Source of the DNA: Larkinella punicea
GTDB lineage: Bacteria > Bacteroidota > Bacteroidia > Cytophagales > Spirosomataceae
Direction of reading: 5' to 3'
DNA: 64,000 bases
Assembly (NCBI RefSeq): GCF_003334855.1
Contig: NZ_QOWE01000013.1
Span: 124,001 to 188,000 of the forward strand
Position 1 is the first letter of the stretch, and the number at the start of each line of letters is the position of its first letter. A program made the translations under genes and the position numbers. The notes below the pieces were generated by a model. It searched no databases. It saw only the letters and a program-made list of their open reading frames with translations, and had not been told where the DNA came from. Of this stretch, positions 43,987 through 52,731 are shown one piece after another.

Positions 43987-44952
43987 ATGGATTGTATCTT
44001 TAACGAACTATCCGCTCAGCCGGTTATTGATCTTGTAGACGCTCACAGCGTAATGGCGCATTTTGTGCAAAGCGTTGTATCGGCTCAAAGATTTGGATTT
44101 CGTCGGTTAAGAATACCGGAAGAATTGGGGCAAAACATGTTTTCCTTATCACTAACTCCCGCTTATTCGGTTGGCAGTTGGTTGAATGATGAACGTGTTG
44201 ACCAAGTGTTGCGCGACCGATTCCGGGCTATAATAGCTAATCCACCTTTACTAACTGCCGATGAAGTGGAAGCCATGTCTGTTTTTGAACGATCTGTCTT
44301 TAGCTTAACCGAACCAGCCGGTAAACCGGAGGCTAAAGGTTTTGGAGCAGCTTATCTTGGTGGTATGCTACTGCTTAGTTTATTAACGCATAACCAGTGG
44401 AACTCACATCAATTAGATGGCTGGCATTGGTATTTGGAAGCCGACGGGCAAGAACAATCAGCTGTTGTCACTGTACCTCACTTTGCAACAAGTGCTCATT
44501 TTGAGTTACACAGACCCAGACTTCAACAACAACAGGATGAACAACTACAACGCAGTATTGATGTGTGGGAAAAGCGTATCGAATTTTTTCCCAACTTGAT
44601 ACTATGTGGCGATGTTAAACGTCAATTGAAGAACGCTGGAATGTCAAACTATTTATCACAGATAATTGAACGTCTAAGAACGTTAGATTCTTTTGCCGCT
44701 GACTGGAAAAATGGAGACTTTGACTTAAAAGGGTTAAATGCACAAACTAATTTACGAGTGTCGGGCGAAAGCGATTCAACAATGCGGCTATACAGTGGCC
44801 AACGAAAATTTAAGTTACCTGATGGGCGAAGGGAAACATTTGAACTGCACATTAAAATTGGCGATTTACGATTTCATTTCTACCCCGACAATCAAGAAAA
44901 GAGAGTATATGTCGGCTACATTGGCCCACATTTGTCAATAGTAACTGGCTGA
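43987..44952 (+). CDS. Unknown protein, last gene of the defence cassette
   Basis: I do not recognise a named domain in this 321-residue protein. The N-terminal half has hydrophobic stretches (FGAAYLGGMLLLSLLTHNQW) and aromatic patches, and the middle is Gln-rich (PRLQQQQDEQLQRSIDVWEK). The end reads FELHIKIGDLRFHFYPDNQ followed by RVYVGYIGPHLSI, a beta-rich pattern reminiscent of small nuclease or RelE-like folds; this is only an impression. It starts 3 bases after the ATPase stop, so the two are surely co-translated, and the ATPase may control it. The gene is AT-richer than the window average. A hairpin terminator follows 19 bases after the stop. Confidence 0.85.
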   Translation: MDCIFNELSAQPVIDLVDAHSVMAHFVQSVVSAQRFGFRRLRIPEELGQNMFSLSLTPAYSVGSWLNDERVDQVLRDRFRAIIANPPLLTADEVEAMSVFERSVFSLTEPAGKPEAKGFGAAYLGGMLLLSLLTHNQWNSHQLDGWHWYLEADGQEQSAVVTVPHFATSAHFELHRPRLQQQQDEQLQRSIDVWEKRIEFFPNLILCGDVKRQLKNAGMSNYLSQIIERLRTLDSFAADWKNGDFDLKGLNAQTNLRVSGESDSTMRLYSGQRKFKLPDGRRETFELHIKIGDLRFHFYPDNQEKRVYVGYIGPHLSIVTG

Positions 44953-44971
44953 AAACTTATAACAAACACAA

Positions 44972-45002
44972 CACCGGCTTCCCCACGCATGAGGAAGCCG
45001 GT
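44972..45002. terminator. Hairpin between convergent genes, probable terminator
   Basis: CACCGGCTTCC and GGAAGCCGGTG pair perfectly around nine bases. It closes the defence operon and could also stop the convergent transcript of the secreted-protein gene. There is no long T-run on either side. Confidence 0.7.
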
Positions 45003-45024
45003 GCTGTAAAAGTAGAATTGTTGT

Positions 45025-45426
45025 TTACTGCGCATACGTTATAAACCGCTGCGACTGTACCGCGGGCAACGAACCAATTTCAATCTGACGAACGATTTTC
45101 TGGTTGCCGTCGCTGATTTCCAGGTAGTAAACGCCGGTTTTCATGCCCTCAAAATCAAATTTGCGCCAGTGGTTGGCGGGTGTTTTGCTCAGGGCTTCCC
45201 GGTAAAGAACCGTGCTGTTGGCATCTTTCAACCGGATGGTCACTTTTCGGGGCTCCCGAACGGCCAGCATCACATTAATCTTCTCCGGGCTGCCGAGGAA
45301 CATGTTCACTTCAAAGGCCGACTGGCTGGCCTTTGGATCGTTGGCTGCGGTTACCTGGGCATTCGATACCGTTACGAGTAAACCGACTAAAAGTGTCATC
45401 AGTATGTGTTGTAAAAGCGTTTTCAT
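45025..45426 (-). CDS. Small secreted protein with beta-sandwich domain
   Basis: The ATG at 45426 is chosen since it opens a signal peptide (MKTLLQHILMTLLVGLLVTV, cleaved after SNA); the longer frame to 45507 would begin upstream of the predicted promoter. The 133-residue protein has the pattern KVTIRLKDANSTVLYREAL, FDFEGMKTGVYYLEISDGNQ and VRQIEIG. This resembles the T9SS type A sorting-domain or a bacterial Ig-like fold, common in Cytophagales. At this length it is the single domain only. It is divergent from a MetR-like regulator, and their predicted promoters overlap. Confidence 0.8.
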   Translation of the reverse strand: MKTLLQHILMTLLVGLLVTVSNAQVTAANDPKASQSAFEVNMFLGSPEKINVMLAVREPRKVTIRLKDANSTVLYREALSKTPANHWRKFDFEGMKTGVYYLEISDGNQKIVRQIEIGSLPAVQSQRFITYAQ

Positions 45427-45452
45427 GAGTCTGTGTTGTTTAGTTTCTGTGA

Positions 45453-45497
45453 CAAAGGTGCAGCGTTTTGGAATATTAGCAAAACGAATTATTTTTG
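45453..45497. promoter_or_regulatory. Two overlapping divergent promoters
   Basis: On the plus strand TTTG (45467-45470), 19 bases, TATTTTTG (45490-45497) would read the LysR gene. On the minus strand TTTG (45480-45483), 19 bases, CACCTTTG (45453-45460) would read the secreted-protein gene. The two share bases, so only one may fire at a time. Confidence 0.6.
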
Positions 45498-45521
45498 TCG
45501 AAATCATGAAAATTATTCATC

Positions 45522-46430
45522 ATGGAAATCCGGCATCTGCAAATGGTGAAAGAGGTGGCAACCTGCGGCAACCTCACCAAAGCCGCCGATCGGCTGTACC
45601 TAACCCAGTCCGCACTGAGCCATCAGTTGAAAGAAATTGAGGGCTTTTTTAATACCCAGTTGTTCATCCGCGACAAAAAGCAGATGCGGCTGACGGATGC
45701 CGGAACCGTGGTTTTAGAGGCTGCCGAGAAAATTCTGCGGGAAGTGGCCGAAACCAAAGCCAAAGTCAAGTGCCTGACCGACAAGGACTCCGGCGCGGTG
45801 CGGCTCTGCACGGAATGCTACACCTCCTACCACTGGCTATCGGGATTTCTGCGGGCCTACCGGGATATTTACCCGAAAGTGGATGTGAAAATCGACATCG
45901 AAGCGACGCACTACGCCGAGCAGCACCTGCTTGAAAACAAGATCGACGTCGCGATTCTCGAAGATTCTGAAAATCCGAAACTGAGTTATACGCCCCTTTT
46001 TCAGGACGAGTTCATGGTAATCGTAGCGCCTGACCACGAATGGGCGGGGCGCGATTGGGTAGAAATCGATGAATTTGCCGGTCAGAATTACGTCATGTAC
46101 AACATCCCGGAAGAGGAAAGCTCCAATTTTCAGATGATCTTCAAAAACTGCCGACCCCAGCGGCTCTATAAAATGACGTTGACCGAAGCCATTCTGGAGA
46201 TGGTCAAAGCCGGCATGGGCGTGGCCCTTTTGCCCAACTGGATTGTCAAACCGTACCTGAAATCCGGCGAATTGTCCGCTGTTTCGCTCACCCGGAAACG
46301 GTTCCTGCGGACGTGGTATGCTGCGACGCTGAAAAACAAACAACACGCCCCGTATACCGACGCGTTCATTGAGAAACTGGCGTCGTATATGAAAGAACTC
46401 GACGGTTATGCCGTCCTTTGCCCGGCCTAA
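45522..46430 (+). CDS. LysR-family transcriptional regulator, MetR-like
   Basis: The 302-residue protein has an N-terminal winged helix (MEIRHLQMVKEVATCGNLTK, LYLTQSALSHQLKEIEGFF, LFIRDKKQMRLTDAG) and a LysR substrate domain. The Cys-containing segment CTECYTSYHWLSGFLRAY and VKAGMGVALLPNWIVKPYL are close in pattern to MetR of E. coli, which senses homocysteine and controls methionine genes. No met gene is adjacent here. It may control the divergent secreted-protein gene or the APC permease 66 bases downstream. Confidence 0.92.
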   Translation: MEIRHLQMVKEVATCGNLTKAADRLYLTQSALSHQLKEIEGFFNTQLFIRDKKQMRLTDAGTVVLEAAEKILREVAETKAKVKCLTDKDSGAVRLCTECYTSYHWLSGFLRAYRDIYPKVDVKIDIEATHYAEQHLLENKIDVAILEDSENPKLSYTPLFQDEFMVIVAPDHEWAGRDWVEIDEFAGQNYVMYNIPEEESSNFQMIFKNCRPQRLYKMTLTEAILEMVKAGMGVALLPNWIVKPYLKSGELSAVSLTRKRFLRTWYAATLKNKQHAPYTDAFIEKLASYMKELDGYAVLCPA

Positions 46431-46496
46431 AGCCAGCCGGTTTTTGCCCGACTCGGGTTATTTTATCAGACAACCGATTTCTTAATCAACCTGATT

Positions 46497-47885
46497 GTGT
46501 CTACTTCTACTGATTCGACGCCCTTGCCCCGACGGCTGGGATTGTGGCAAGCTACGGCCTTAAATATGATCGACATGGTCGGTATCGGCCCGTTTGTGGT
46601 GCTGCCCCTGGTTATTCACATCATCGGTGGACCGCATTTCCTCTGGGCGTGGATTCTGGGAGCGGTTATTTCGCTGATCGACGCCCTGGTCTGGGCCGAA
46701 CTGGGAGCGGCTTATCCGCAGGCCGGGGGGAGTTACAACTTTCTGAAAATTGCCTACGGTGAACAACGCTGGGGCAAGATGCTATCCTTTCTCTATGTCT
46801 GGCAAACCATGATCCAGGCCCCGTTGGTGGTGGCTTCGGGAGCCATCGGTTTTGCGCAGTATGCTTCCTATCTTCTCCCACTTGAGGGGTGGGAACGCAA
46901 AGCGGTTTCTGGAGGTGTGGTGATCCTGATTACGATGCTGTTATACCGCAAAATTGAATCCATTGGCCGAATCAGCATTCTATTGTGGGTCTGCGTGCTC
47001 GCAACACTCGGCTGGATCATCTGGGGTGGTCTGACGGGTGGGCAACAGACGGTTTCGTTCGCGTTGCCGTCGGGCGAATCCCTATCCGGATTGTTTGGTG
47101 CCGGTCTGGGAATTGCTTCCGTGAAAACGATTTATTGCTATTTAGGCTACTATAATGTGTGTCACCTGGGGGGCGAAATCCGCAATCCGTCGCGCAACAT
47201 TCCGTTGAGTATGTTGATTTCGGTGGTCGGCATTGCGGTTTTGTATCTGTCCATGAATTGGAGCGTCGTCAGTGTTATTCCCTGGCAGGAAGCCCAGCAC
47301 AGCGAGTTCATCATCAGTGCCGTGATCGAACGGCTCTACGGCTCGCAGGCGGGTACGATCGCGACGTTCATGGTATTAATCGTGGCATTTTCGTCTTTAT
47401 TCGCGGTTTTGCTGGGGTATTCGCGGGTTCCCTACGCGGCAGCCGCCGACGGGCAGTTTTTCCGCATTTTTGCCAAGCTGCACCCCTCCCGGCATTTTCC
47501 GTACGTCTCGCTGCTGTTTCTGGGTGGGCTGGGTTTTGGCTTCAGTTTGCTGTTTCGCCTATCCGACGTCATCACGGCCATTCTGGCGATGCGGATTGTG
47601 GTGCAATTTATCGGACAGGCCGTTGGCTTGTTGCTCTTGCATAAACGCAAACAAACTAGTGCGTTTCCGTTCAAAATGCCACTCTATCCGTTGCCGGTTT
47701 TACTGGCCATTGCCATCTGGACTTTCATCTTCATTTCCACCGGCTGGACATTCATGCTGTCGGGTCTGACGGTTATTCTGTTGGGAATTATCGTCTTCCT
47801 GATTACGGCTCGCATCCGAAAACAGTGGCCGTTTGGGGCGGTGGATCAACCCGCTACGCCTTTGGGGGATCCGACGGAATCGTAA
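46497..47885 (+). CDS. APC-family amino acid permease
   Basis: The predicted start is GTG. The 462-residue protein has about twelve hydrophobic segments and the APC-type opening ATALNMIDMVGIGPFVVLPL, with LVWAELGAAYPQAGGSYNFL as the conserved second helix and IPLSMLISVVGIAVLYLSM further on. It should import an amino acid or related amine by proton symport at the inner membrane. The upstream MetR-like gene is on the same strand. Its last 32 bases overlap the convergent helicase gene. Confidence 0.92.
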   Translation: MSTSTDSTPLPRRLGLWQATALNMIDMVGIGPFVVLPLVIHIIGGPHFLWAWILGAVISLIDALVWAELGAAYPQAGGSYNFLKIAYGEQRWGKMLSFLYVWQTMIQAPLVVASGAIGFAQYASYLLPLEGWERKAVSGGVVILITMLLYRKIESIGRISILLWVCVLATLGWIIWGGLTGGQQTVSFALPSGESLSGLFGAGLGIASVKTIYCYLGYYNVCHLGGEIRNPSRNIPLSMLISVVGIAVLYLSMNWSVVSVIPWQEAQHSEFIISAVIERLYGSQAGTIATFMVLIVAFSSLFAVLLGYSRVPYAAAADGQFFRIFAKLHPSRHFPYVSLLFLGGLGFGFSLLFRLSDVITAILAMRIVVQFIGQAVGLLLLHKRKQTSAFPFKMPLYPLPVLLAIAIWTFIFISTGWTFMLSGLTVILLGIIVFLITARIRKQWPFGAVDQPATPLGDPTES

Positions 47886-50800
47886 TCCGCCCACGCCAGA
47901 ATTCACGGCTATACACCCGCAGGAACGGCCAGTTTTTCATTTGTAACGCAAACGGCGTGTACGCGTGAGCGTCTTTGAGCGTGCTTTCGTAGTATAAATC
48001 GTCGTCGGTCAACACGAGTCCTTCGTACAAATCGGCGGTTTTACGGGTCAGGTCGGCAAAGGGCAGTTCTTCGACCAGACCGGTTTTGGTGTCTTTTAGC
48101 TCATCTTTCAGCAAACGCGCCCCCGGAACGCGTTCGGTTCGGCGGGGTTGCGGGGCGTAAGAACCGTCTGCCACGGAGAGGGCATACTCGAGGTACTGCT
48201 TCAACACTTTCGGCCCTTCGTTGGCGGTATTGTCAACGGAAAGCTGTTGCGGATATATGCTCGTGACTACGTAAATCCGTTCCCTTGCCCGCGTCACGGC
48301 CACATTCAGGCGGTTTTCGCCCCCTTTGGCGTTCAAACTGCCGAATTGCGCCGACAACTTCCCGCGAACATCGGGCGCGTAGCCGATGGAAAAAATAATC
48401 ACATCGCGCTCGTCACCCTGCACGTTTTCAATGTTCTTGACGAAGGTCGTTTCGGTGGAAGTGGGGGATGCTGATGCAGATTTGGGTGCTGCGTTTGCTG
48501 ATGCAGATTGCAAATCTGGAACAGCGGGTTGCAAACCTGGAACAGCGAGCCCAGCCAGCGCGTGTTCCTCCAGCAACTCCTGAATCAACTGCTGCTGCTG
48601 GAAGTTAAACGTCACCACGCCGATGGAACGCCCCGGTAACTCGTTCGCCAGTTGATCGATCAGGGCAACCACGGCGCGGGCTTCGGTTTCGTTGGTGTTA
48701 TTTTCCCAGATTCCTTTGACGTTCAAATACCGGATGGCAGGCTCCCGGCGGTTGAGCTGGTGGAAATCGGGGAGGAGATGCAGTGAATTTTTGTAGAATA
48801 ACCGGTTTGAGAAATCAATCAGATCAATCGAGCGACTGCGGTAATGGCCGCGCAACTGCGTTTGCGGGAAATAATGCGTGGCCAGATCGAGCAACGATTC
48901 CACTTCCAGCGCAGCGGGCGTTTCTTCGCCGGGTTCGGTTTCAAACCGGATGCGGTACAAATCGCTCGGTTGAAGCTGCTTACTGTCGCCGGTGATGACC
49001 ACCTGCTTGGCGCGATACATCGCCGGAATGCCATTTTCGGCAAAACACTGCGACGCTTCATCGAAAATCACCAGATCGAAAAGCCCCGGTTTCATCGGAA
49101 AAATGGCCGAAACCGACTCCGGCGACGCCATCCAGCACGGAACCAGTTGAAAAACTTCATCCGAGTGCTGCTCCATCAGTTTCCGAACCGGCCAGATGTT
49201 GCGTTTTTTGGTCACCTGATGGCTCAATTCCCGGTACGTAACGAGGTTGTTCAGGCGGTTGAAAGCCAGATTCTGGTACGCCTTTTCACGAAGTTTAACC
49301 AGCAAAATCTGGCGGCTCAGCGTCTGCTTTTTTCGGACACTTTCCTGTAAAGCGGTTTCTAACTGGCTGATTTTTAAAGATGAAACACCACGTAGAATGG
49401 GGTAGATACCTTCAAGATGTTCAATCCAGGCCAGGTGCAGACTATTTAAAAAGAGCCCAACTGTTCCCGTATCGCCCAGCCGTTGCACAATGTCCCGTTC
49501 CGAAACCGTAAAGTTTTCGGTCAGCCGATCGGTTTCAATCAACAGGTCGATGTCCCGTTCCAGGGTGCGAATCAACGCATCGGTTTGGGTCGGTTCTTGC
49601 CACAATCTTTGGATTTGCGATTCGCTCAAAAACGATTGCCACTGGCTGCGTTGAGCCGCCACACGACGACCAATTTCCAGCAATTGCGCTACGGTTTTTG
49701 AAAAAACGCCGATGGTTTCCAACCGGGATTCGGGCAGGGCGTTCAACCACGAAATGGCGTTTAACCGGCGGACCGCTTCGAGCGCCTGGCGGGCCAGACG
49801 AACGGTCAGAACGGCATTTTCGGCGGTAACGTCTTGATCGACATTCTTTTCGATTTGCTGACGAAGAATCTCAAAGCGGATTCGACGCTGTACTTTTTCG
49901 AGCAAAACCGGCAGCGTTTCGTCGGAAAGGGGCAAGCCGTTGGTGGCTGCGAGTTGCTGCAACCCGGTTTTGTCCTTGCTGAACCAGCCCCAAACCGTCC
50001 GTCCGACAAACGACGAATGGCTTTGAATCGCTTCCTGCAACCGCTGGACCATGTTGGGCAGGTCGGTAACCGGGAGACTTTTTTCGATTCCGGTTCCGCC
50101 CAGGCAGTTCGTTAACTCGGCTTCCATTCGTTCCAGTTCCTCTGGTCCTGTCCGGAACAGCGGATGGTCGGGCTGTTGCTGCAACCGCCGAACCCACTGC
50201 CAGCGTGGGGTCGAAGGGTCGGCATTCAGCAAGGTCAGCAAAGCGGTGGTTTCCCATTCGTCTTCCTGCACGGTTTCCCAATCGGCCAGCGAAAAAGTGT
50301 GATGGGCGAGCGTTTGCGCCTGTTCGGTTATGGTTTTAACGAAAACTGGTAGGTCGCCCAGCATTTTTTTGAGTGCCGGGAGTTGGCCAAATGAGAAGGG
50401 GGCGAAGGAAATTCGGTCGGCCCACGGATGATCGGAACCCAGCCGGGTTAGGTAAGCGCCGTATTCCCGCAATTTTTCCACAAAACCGGCCACCGAATCA
50501 GGCCGAAATTGGGTATACACATCGGCAAGTGGAATGGTTTCGGCGGTGGGATCGCTGCTCAGGTACAACTGTTTGACCGAAATTCCCGCTTCTGTTTCGT
50601 CGAATAGGGCTTCTTTGAAGGCTTGTAATTCGGCCAATGTCTGATCGATCCGGCGGCTTTCCTGATCGAAATTGCGTTCGAGCAAAATCGCATCCAGGCC
50701 GTAATTCTGTTTGCGGTATTCTTCCACCCGCTCGATCTGTCCGGCAATCTGGTCGTAAAGTGCCTTGCGGTCGTTTTTGAAATCGTGAATCAGGGCCGAA

Positions 50801-51921
50801 AAGGGCTGCATGCCAACCTGACGCAGTCGCTCGTAGACCACATCCAAAGCCGCCCGTTTCTGACAAACCAGCAAAACCCGCTTGCCCTGTGCGGCAAAAT
50901 CGGCCATCAGATTCCCGATCAACTGCGACTTGCCGGTTCCCGGAGGGCCTTGCACCACCATCGACTCCCCGGCTTTGATGCGCCGGATGGCTTCCTCCTG
51001 CGATGCGTCGAGGGCCAGGGGCGTGTGCAGCGTTTCTTCCCGAACGGAAACCGGTTTCTGAGACGTGTTGAAATCGGGGAACAAACCGGCCATCGACTCT
51101 TCGCTGGTTGGCTCCGGCAACTCGTCGGTTTGCAGAAACTGCAATGCTTCGCCTTCCAGCAACACCTCATAATCGGGTACCAGATACGAACCCGCCTGCG
51201 GAAAAATGCCCAGCACGGCTTCGGGATACAGCTTTAATTCGCCGTTGCGCTCCAGTTTATCCAGATCGGTTTTCTTGACCGGATCGAACCACTGGAGCTG
51301 ATCGGTAAAAAGATTCTGATTGAAATTGATTTCTAATGGACTGGCTTTCAGCCATTCGTAGAGCTGGGTGCGAAAAACCGTAGCGTCTTTGTCGTACTCA
51401 TCCAGCGTGTGTTCCAGAACCGCATCGGGCAGAATGAACTGGTTGTAGTAACCATACGCCATCAGAAAACTGCGGTTGAGCATGATGGACTCATCCGCCC
51501 GGCGAACGAGCATCCATTTATTTCCCTGGGGTTCGAGGTGAACCGGGAAGAAAACCAGCGGCCCGTGAATCACCGTTCCGTCGGCCAGCTTGCCACGCAC
51601 GAAGGGATATCCCACGTACAAATCTTCCGAACCGCGTTCTTCTTCGATAAACCGGTCGGTTCGGGCAATTTTCCGGAGTTTTTTGCTCACTTCGTTGCCT
51701 TTCTCCAGCCGGCTGTCCATCACATCGCAGAGCGGGATGGCCGGACGACGGGCGATCAACTGGCGGACGAGATCGAACGACGGTTTGTTGTCCAGAAAAT
51801 CAAGCTCGTGCAGATCCAGAAACTGCTCGACAGGCAGGTTGGTCAGCAGCAGCGACCGGTTGCGGCTGCTGAGGTTGGTCAGGCGTTTGAGGTAAGCTTT
51901 AAGAACCGTCGGGGATAGCAT
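47854..51921 (-). CDS. Very large SF1 helicase (DNA2/NAM7-like, AAA_11/AAA_12)
   Basis: The ATG at 51921 is preferred: MLSPTVLKAYLKRLTNLSSRN is the family start (DUF4011-like), whereas the 58 codons upstream look non-coding. The 1355-residue protein has Walker A VVQGPPGTGKSQLIGNL near 325, LVCQKRAALDVVYERL, Walker B VIFDEASQCFAEN near 953, GDSKQLQPSDL, and SF1 motifs VGVVTFNFQQQQLIQELL, QGDERDVIIFSIGYAPD and LNVAVTRARERIYVVTS near 1210. A repeat-derived insert of about 35 residues lies near 1120-1155, between motifs. The family unwinds nucleic acid and is often found in defence islands; this gene stands alone and no partner nuclease is fused. It overlaps the APC gene at its 3' end. Confidence 0.92.
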   Translation of the reverse strand: MLSPTVLKAYLKRLTNLSSRNRSLLLTNLPVEQFLDLHELDFLDNKPSFDLVRQLIARRPAIPLCDVMDSRLEKGNEVSKKLRKIARTDRFIEEERGSEDLYVGYPFVRGKLADGTVIHGPLVFFPVHLEPQGNKWMLVRRADESIMLNRSFLMAYGYYNQFILPDAVLEHTLDEYDKDATVFRTQLYEWLKASPLEINFNQNLFTDQLQWFDPVKKTDLDKLERNGELKLYPEAVLGIFPQAGSYLVPDYEVLLEGEALQFLQTDELPEPTSEESMAGLFPDFNTSQKPVSVREETLHTPLALDASQEEAIRRIKAGESMVVQGPPGTGKSQLIGNLMADFAAQGKRVLLVCQKRAALDVVYERLRQVGMQPFSALIHDFKNDRKALYDQIAGQIERVEEYRKQNYGLDAILLERNFDQESRRIDQTLAELQAFKEALFDETEAGISVKQLYLSSDPTAETIPLADVYTQFRPDSVAGFVEKLREYGAYLTRLGSDHPWADRISFAPFSFGQLPALKKMLGDLPVFVKTITEQAQTLAHHTFSLADWETVQEDEWETTALLTLLNADPSTPRWQWVRRLQQQPDHPLFRTGPEELERMEAELTNCLGGTGIEKSLPVTDLPNMVQRLQEAIQSHSSFVGRTVWGWFSKDKTGLQQLAATNGLPLSDETLPVLLEKVQRRIRFEILRQQIEKNVDQDVTAENAVLTVRLARQALEAVRRLNAISWLNALPESRLETIGVFSKTVAQLLEIGRRVAAQRSQWQSFLSESQIQRLWQEPTQTDALIRTLERDIDLLIETDRLTENFTVSERDIVQRLGDTGTVGLFLNSLHLAWIEHLEGIYPILRGVSSLKISQLETALQESVRKKQTLSRQILLVKLREKAYQNLAFNRLNNLVTYRELSHQVTKKRNIWPVRKLMEQHSDEVFQLVPCWMASPESVSAIFPMKPGLFDLVIFDEASQCFAENGIPAMYRAKQVVITGDSKQLQPSDLYRIRFETEPGEETPAALEVESLLDLATHYFPQTQLRGHYRSRSIDLIDFSNRLFYKNSLHLLPDFHQLNRREPAIRYLNVKGIWENNTNETEARAVVALIDQLANELPGRSIGVVTFNFQQQQLIQELLEEHALAGLAVPGLQPAVPDLQSASANAAPKSASASPTSTETTFVKNIENVQGDERDVIIFSIGYAPDVRGKLSAQFGSLNAKGGENRLNVAVTRARERIYVVTSIYPQQLSVDNTANEGPKVLKQYLEYALSVADGSYAPQPRRTERVPGARLLKDELKDTKTGLVEELPFADLTRKTADLYEGLVLTDDDLYYESTLKDAHAYTPFALQMKNWPFLRVYSREFWRGRITIPSDPPKA
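48504..48545. repeat. Tandem 21-base palindromic units inside the helicase gene
   Basis: Two 21-base units in tandem, CAGATTGCAAATCTGGAACAG and CGGGTTGCAAACCTGGAACAG, each contain a small hairpin with a GCA loop and variable arms. On the minus strand they encode AVPGLQP and AVPDLQS. The neighbouring bases (48463-48503) carry degenerate units (GATGCAGATTTG). The core matches the hairpin at 15225-15259. Confidence 0.75.
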
Positions 51922-52342
51922 ACGTACCCACGGATTTGAATCCGTGTTTTGTCCGGGAAACTTGCTGAAAATAGGGATCGAATGAAAAAGCCACCGAAGA
52001 GTGAATGCACCTGGTCGTGCTATCAAACGAAGCACCTTCCTCCCCGCTGCCCTCACAAAACTACCTAAAAAGCCGTAAAAACACAGGGGCCTCAACCAGG
52101 CTGCCCGGCTTAAACGATCAGGGTTGAGGTTCGCCCTGATTCGTCAGAAATTCCTCAAGGCTTCATTGTGGTAAAATCGTACATCAAGTGGCTATAAATG
52201 TATATTAAAACAATAAAATATTAGTATAATATTGCAATATAGTTATATAAGTGGCATTTGTTATCATAGATACTATACACTTAAATTCATTTTAGGATCC
52301 TACAAACGGGTCTTTTTGACGTGTGGACGCACCGATAACGCA
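51922..52342. other. Intergenic region of 421 bases between divergent genes
   Basis: The region contains AT-rich DNA at 52190-52260 likely to hold promoters for one or both flanking genes. Open frames run through it from both sides but do not look like protein-coding sequence. I see no RNA gene or repeat. Confidence 0.45.
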
Positions 52343-52687
52343 ATGGCTTCGACTCATAAGCATATGCCTGGTGGAATGATCCGGCGGTTCCCGAAGACCG
52401 ACGAGGCTCTCTATTTACAGTATCGACCGGTTTCCCTCAAATTTTGCGAGTCCCTGATTAAAAACAAGGCGGAAGCGGAGAAAATGGTTTGCGCTGTTTT
52501 CAACGAGCTTCGGGACAATGGATCAGAACCCCAATCTGACCCGGAATTTAAATCCTGGTTATTCCTGAGGCTGCGGAACCAGGTTGTTACTTACCTGAAA
52601 ACCCGCGCAAAAAGCGAGTTGTCCGGCAACCCGTCCGATTCCCAATTCAATGGCAACCGGACCAATCAGTCATTGATCCGGTTGTGA
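52343..52687 (+). CDS. Truncated sigma-like protein (region 2 only)
   Basis: From the ATG at 52343 the ORF encodes 114 residues. The part about 22-85 (LYLQYRPVSLKFCESLIKNKAEAEK, VCAVFNELRDN, FKSWLFLRLRNQVVTYLK) follows ECF sigma region 2. Region 4 is absent; the chain ends in a polar tail. It may be an eroded sigma gene or a small protein that binds core polymerase as a decoy. The upstream frame to 52232 looks non-coding. No anti-sigma gene is adjacent. Confidence 0.65.
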   Translation: MASTHKHMPGGMIRRFPKTDEALYLQYRPVSLKFCESLIKNKAEAEKMVCAVFNELRDNGSEPQSDPEFKSWLFLRLRNQVVTYLKTRAKSELSGNPSDSQFNGNRTNQSLIRL

Positions 52688-52731
52688 ATCTCCTCATCGG
52701 GTCGAAATCTTCCTGAAAGTTTGTTCGAAAC

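Noticed and set aside
34434-44952. Assignment of the cassette to BREX or DISARM
   Set aside because: No PglZ, BrxC, BrxA or BrxB genes (BREX) and no DrmA or DrmB genes (DISARM) are present, although a helicase and an adenine methylase occur in both.
51922-52095. 58-codon N-terminal extension of the large helicase
   Set aside because: The residues are not conserved in style and the ATG at 51921 begins the family start sequence.
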